Shown in pieces: positions 12,151-13,262 of a DNA stretch of 13,262 bases. The DNA is taken from assembly GCA_023392515.1 (NCBI GenBank), contig JAEVYX010000116.1, positions 1 to 13,262 on the forward strand, written 5' to 3'. A model generated the notes under the pieces. It was given only the letters and a program-made list of their open reading frames with translations, was not told the origin of the DNA and searched no databases. How positions within the stretch are numbered: position 1 is the first letter of the stretch; the number at the start of each line of letters is the position of its first letter. This DNA is from Bacillota bacterium. Its GTDB lineage: Bacteria > Bacillota > Clostridia > Christensenellales > Aristaeellaceae. Made by a program: the position numbers and the translations under genes.

Positions 12151-13262
12151 TTATTTCTCCCTGGTGAGCCGGATCACATTCCAGCTAAGGGCAGGGATGG
12201 TGACGGTGAGGCGGCCGTCATCCATCTTGCCGTGCCGGCCCTTCACCGGCAATACGTTATCCGGGTTGCTTTCTGTGTTGACAGCCTTCACATCGTCATG
12301 ATGTAGCAGGATATGCTCGGCATTAGCAAGCTTGCCAAAGGCGCGCAGATCGCAGGTAAGCTCAATGTCCTCCTTCATGTCGCGGTTGACAGCAAAGAGG
12401 GTAACGGAGCCATCGTCCCCCAGCACTGCGGTTGCGTCCAGCAGCGGCACATCGGTATAGTCAGAACAATCGTATGTGGGGGATTCGACGATTGGCCTCA
12501 GCGCGGTTCCCCTGCCATACTTGCTGGCGTGCAGGAGGGGCCAGTAAATGGTTTGCACCCAGGCGCCGCCGCCATTTCTGGTCATAATGGGGGCGATGAC
12601 ATTTACCAGTTGGGCCATGCAAGCCACCTTCACGCGGTCGGCGTTGCGCAGCATGGTGATGAGCATGCTGCCAACCAGCAGGGCATCCTCAAAGTTGTAG
12701 ATGTCCTCCAGCAGCGGGAGGGCCTTGCCCCACCTGCCCTGTTTGACAATCTCCTTGTCCTGCTCGTTGGAGTGGTACCAGACGTTCCATTCATCAAAGG
12801 AAAGGTTCAGCTTCTTTTTGCTGTGCTTTTTGCCCCCTACTGCGTCACAGATGGAGATAACCGTTTTGATGAAGGCATCCATGTCCATGCTTCGCGCCAG
12901 AAAGCCCGGCGTATCCCCGGTGGGGTTGCCATAATAGCGATGGATGGACACATAGTCCACCTGATCATAGCATTCATCCAGCATCTGATATTCCCAGGAA
13001 CCAAAGGTGGGCATGTCGTACGCAGAGGAGCCGCAGGCCACCAGCTCAATGGAGGGGTCCACCCATTTCATCATCTTTCCGGCTTCGTTGGCAGCACGGC
13101 CATACTCATAGGCCGTCTTTTGACACATTTGCCAGGGGCCGTCCATCTCGTTGCCCAAGCACCAGAGCTTGATGCCAAAGGGATCCTTGACGCCGTTTTT
13201 TGCGCGCAGGTCACTCCAGTACGTACCGCCCCTGTGGTTGGAATACTCCACAACATTGCGGG
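12151..13262 (-). CDS. GH51 alpha-L-arabinofuranosidase (partial, N-terminus outside window)
   Basis: The frame stays open to the right edge and reads RNVVEYSNHRGG at the boundary, a typical internal GH51 sequence. The GTG at 13251 is therefore internal and not the start. The 370 residues present are roughly the last three quarters of a protein of about 500 aa. Both catalytic residues are visible: the acid/base Glu in CLGNEMDGPWQ (codon at 13149-13147) and the nucleophile Glu in LSFDEWNVWY (codon at 12792-12790). A C-terminal beta-sandwich follows (DGSVTLFAVNRD ... LSWNVIRL). The enzyme releases terminal arabinofuranose from arabinan- or arabinoxylan-derived oligosaccharides, usually in the cytoplasm in Bacillota. 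Substrate-uptake genes, if any, would lie beyond the window. Confidence 0.93.
   Translation of the reverse strand, partial: RNVVEYSNHRGGTYWSDLRAKNGVKDPFGIKLWCLGNEMDGPWQMCQKTAYEYGRAANEAGKMMKWVDPSIELVACGSSAYDMPTFGSWEYQMLDECYDQVDYVSIHRYYGNPTGDTPGFLARSMDMDAFIKTVISICDAVGGKKHSKKKLNLSFDEWNVWYHSNEQDKEIVKQGRWGKALPLLEDIYNFEDALLVGSMLITMLRNADRVKVACMAQLVNVIAPIMTRNGGGAWVQTIYWPLLHASKYGRGTALRPIVESPTYDCSDYTDVPLLDATAVLGDDGSVTLFAVNRDMKEDIELTCDLRAFGKLANAEHILLHHDDVKAVNTESNPDNVLPVKGRHGKMDDGRLTVTIPALSWNVIRLTREK

Noticed and set aside
13249..13251. GTG as start of the arabinofuranosidase
   Set aside because: The frame is open beyond it to the window edge, and the preceding residues (R-N-V) fit an internal GH51 sequence.

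Overview
The window reads as chromosomal DNA of a Gram-positive, moderately high-GC member of the Clostridia (Bacillota). Four things point there: strong AGGAGG/GGAGGTGAT-type ribosome binding sites, SigA-like promoters, a SpoIID/LytB-family protein, and a small basic protein (MAKKGMRRP...) of a type I associate with Clostridia. No rRNA, tRNA, IS element, phage gene or CRISPR array was found. The organism assignment is inference from gene content, not from a marker gene.

Layout. 1-590 (-): 5' part of a membrane-anchored peptidoglycan-binding-domain protein whose end lies outside the window. 591-914: divergent control region with an extended -10 promoter for that gene and a nested hairpin running into the Shine-Dalgarno of the next gene. 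915-1076 (+): 53-aa conserved-looking basic protein. 1077-1442: long non-coding stretch holding a 136-nt three-way-junction-like structured element. 1443-3248 (+): secreted SpoIID/LytB protein with a C-terminal SH3b domain, closed by a strong terminator. 3393-7041 (-): four genes of little-known function, in transcription order a duplicated-domain membrane protein, two CBO0543-like membrane proteins that look like divergent paralogues, and a prenyltransferase-like alpha-toroid protein that also has its own promoter. 7209-10402 (-): a compact five-gene operon encoding a 41-aa membrane protein, a TetR-family regulator, an ABC ATPase and two ABC-2 permeases. It has a near-consensus promoter, two overlapping TetR-type operators and a clear terminator. 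10692-12044 (+): APC/LAT-like amino acid permease with its own promoter and a terminator hairpin. 12151-13262 (-): C-terminal three quarters of a GH51 alpha-L-arabinofuranosidase with both catalytic glutamates, running off the right edge.

How the genes work together. The best supported unit is the TetR/ABC operon. Its operators overlap the presumed transcription start, so the regulator probably represses its own operon until an exported compound or stress releases it. The left end groups proteins acting on or anchored at peptidoglycan. The 3393-7041 block is the least understood: three membrane proteins of small or uncharacterised families beside a terpenoid-cyclase-fold protein. The amino acid permease and the arabinofuranosidase look like ordinary nutrient-use genes.
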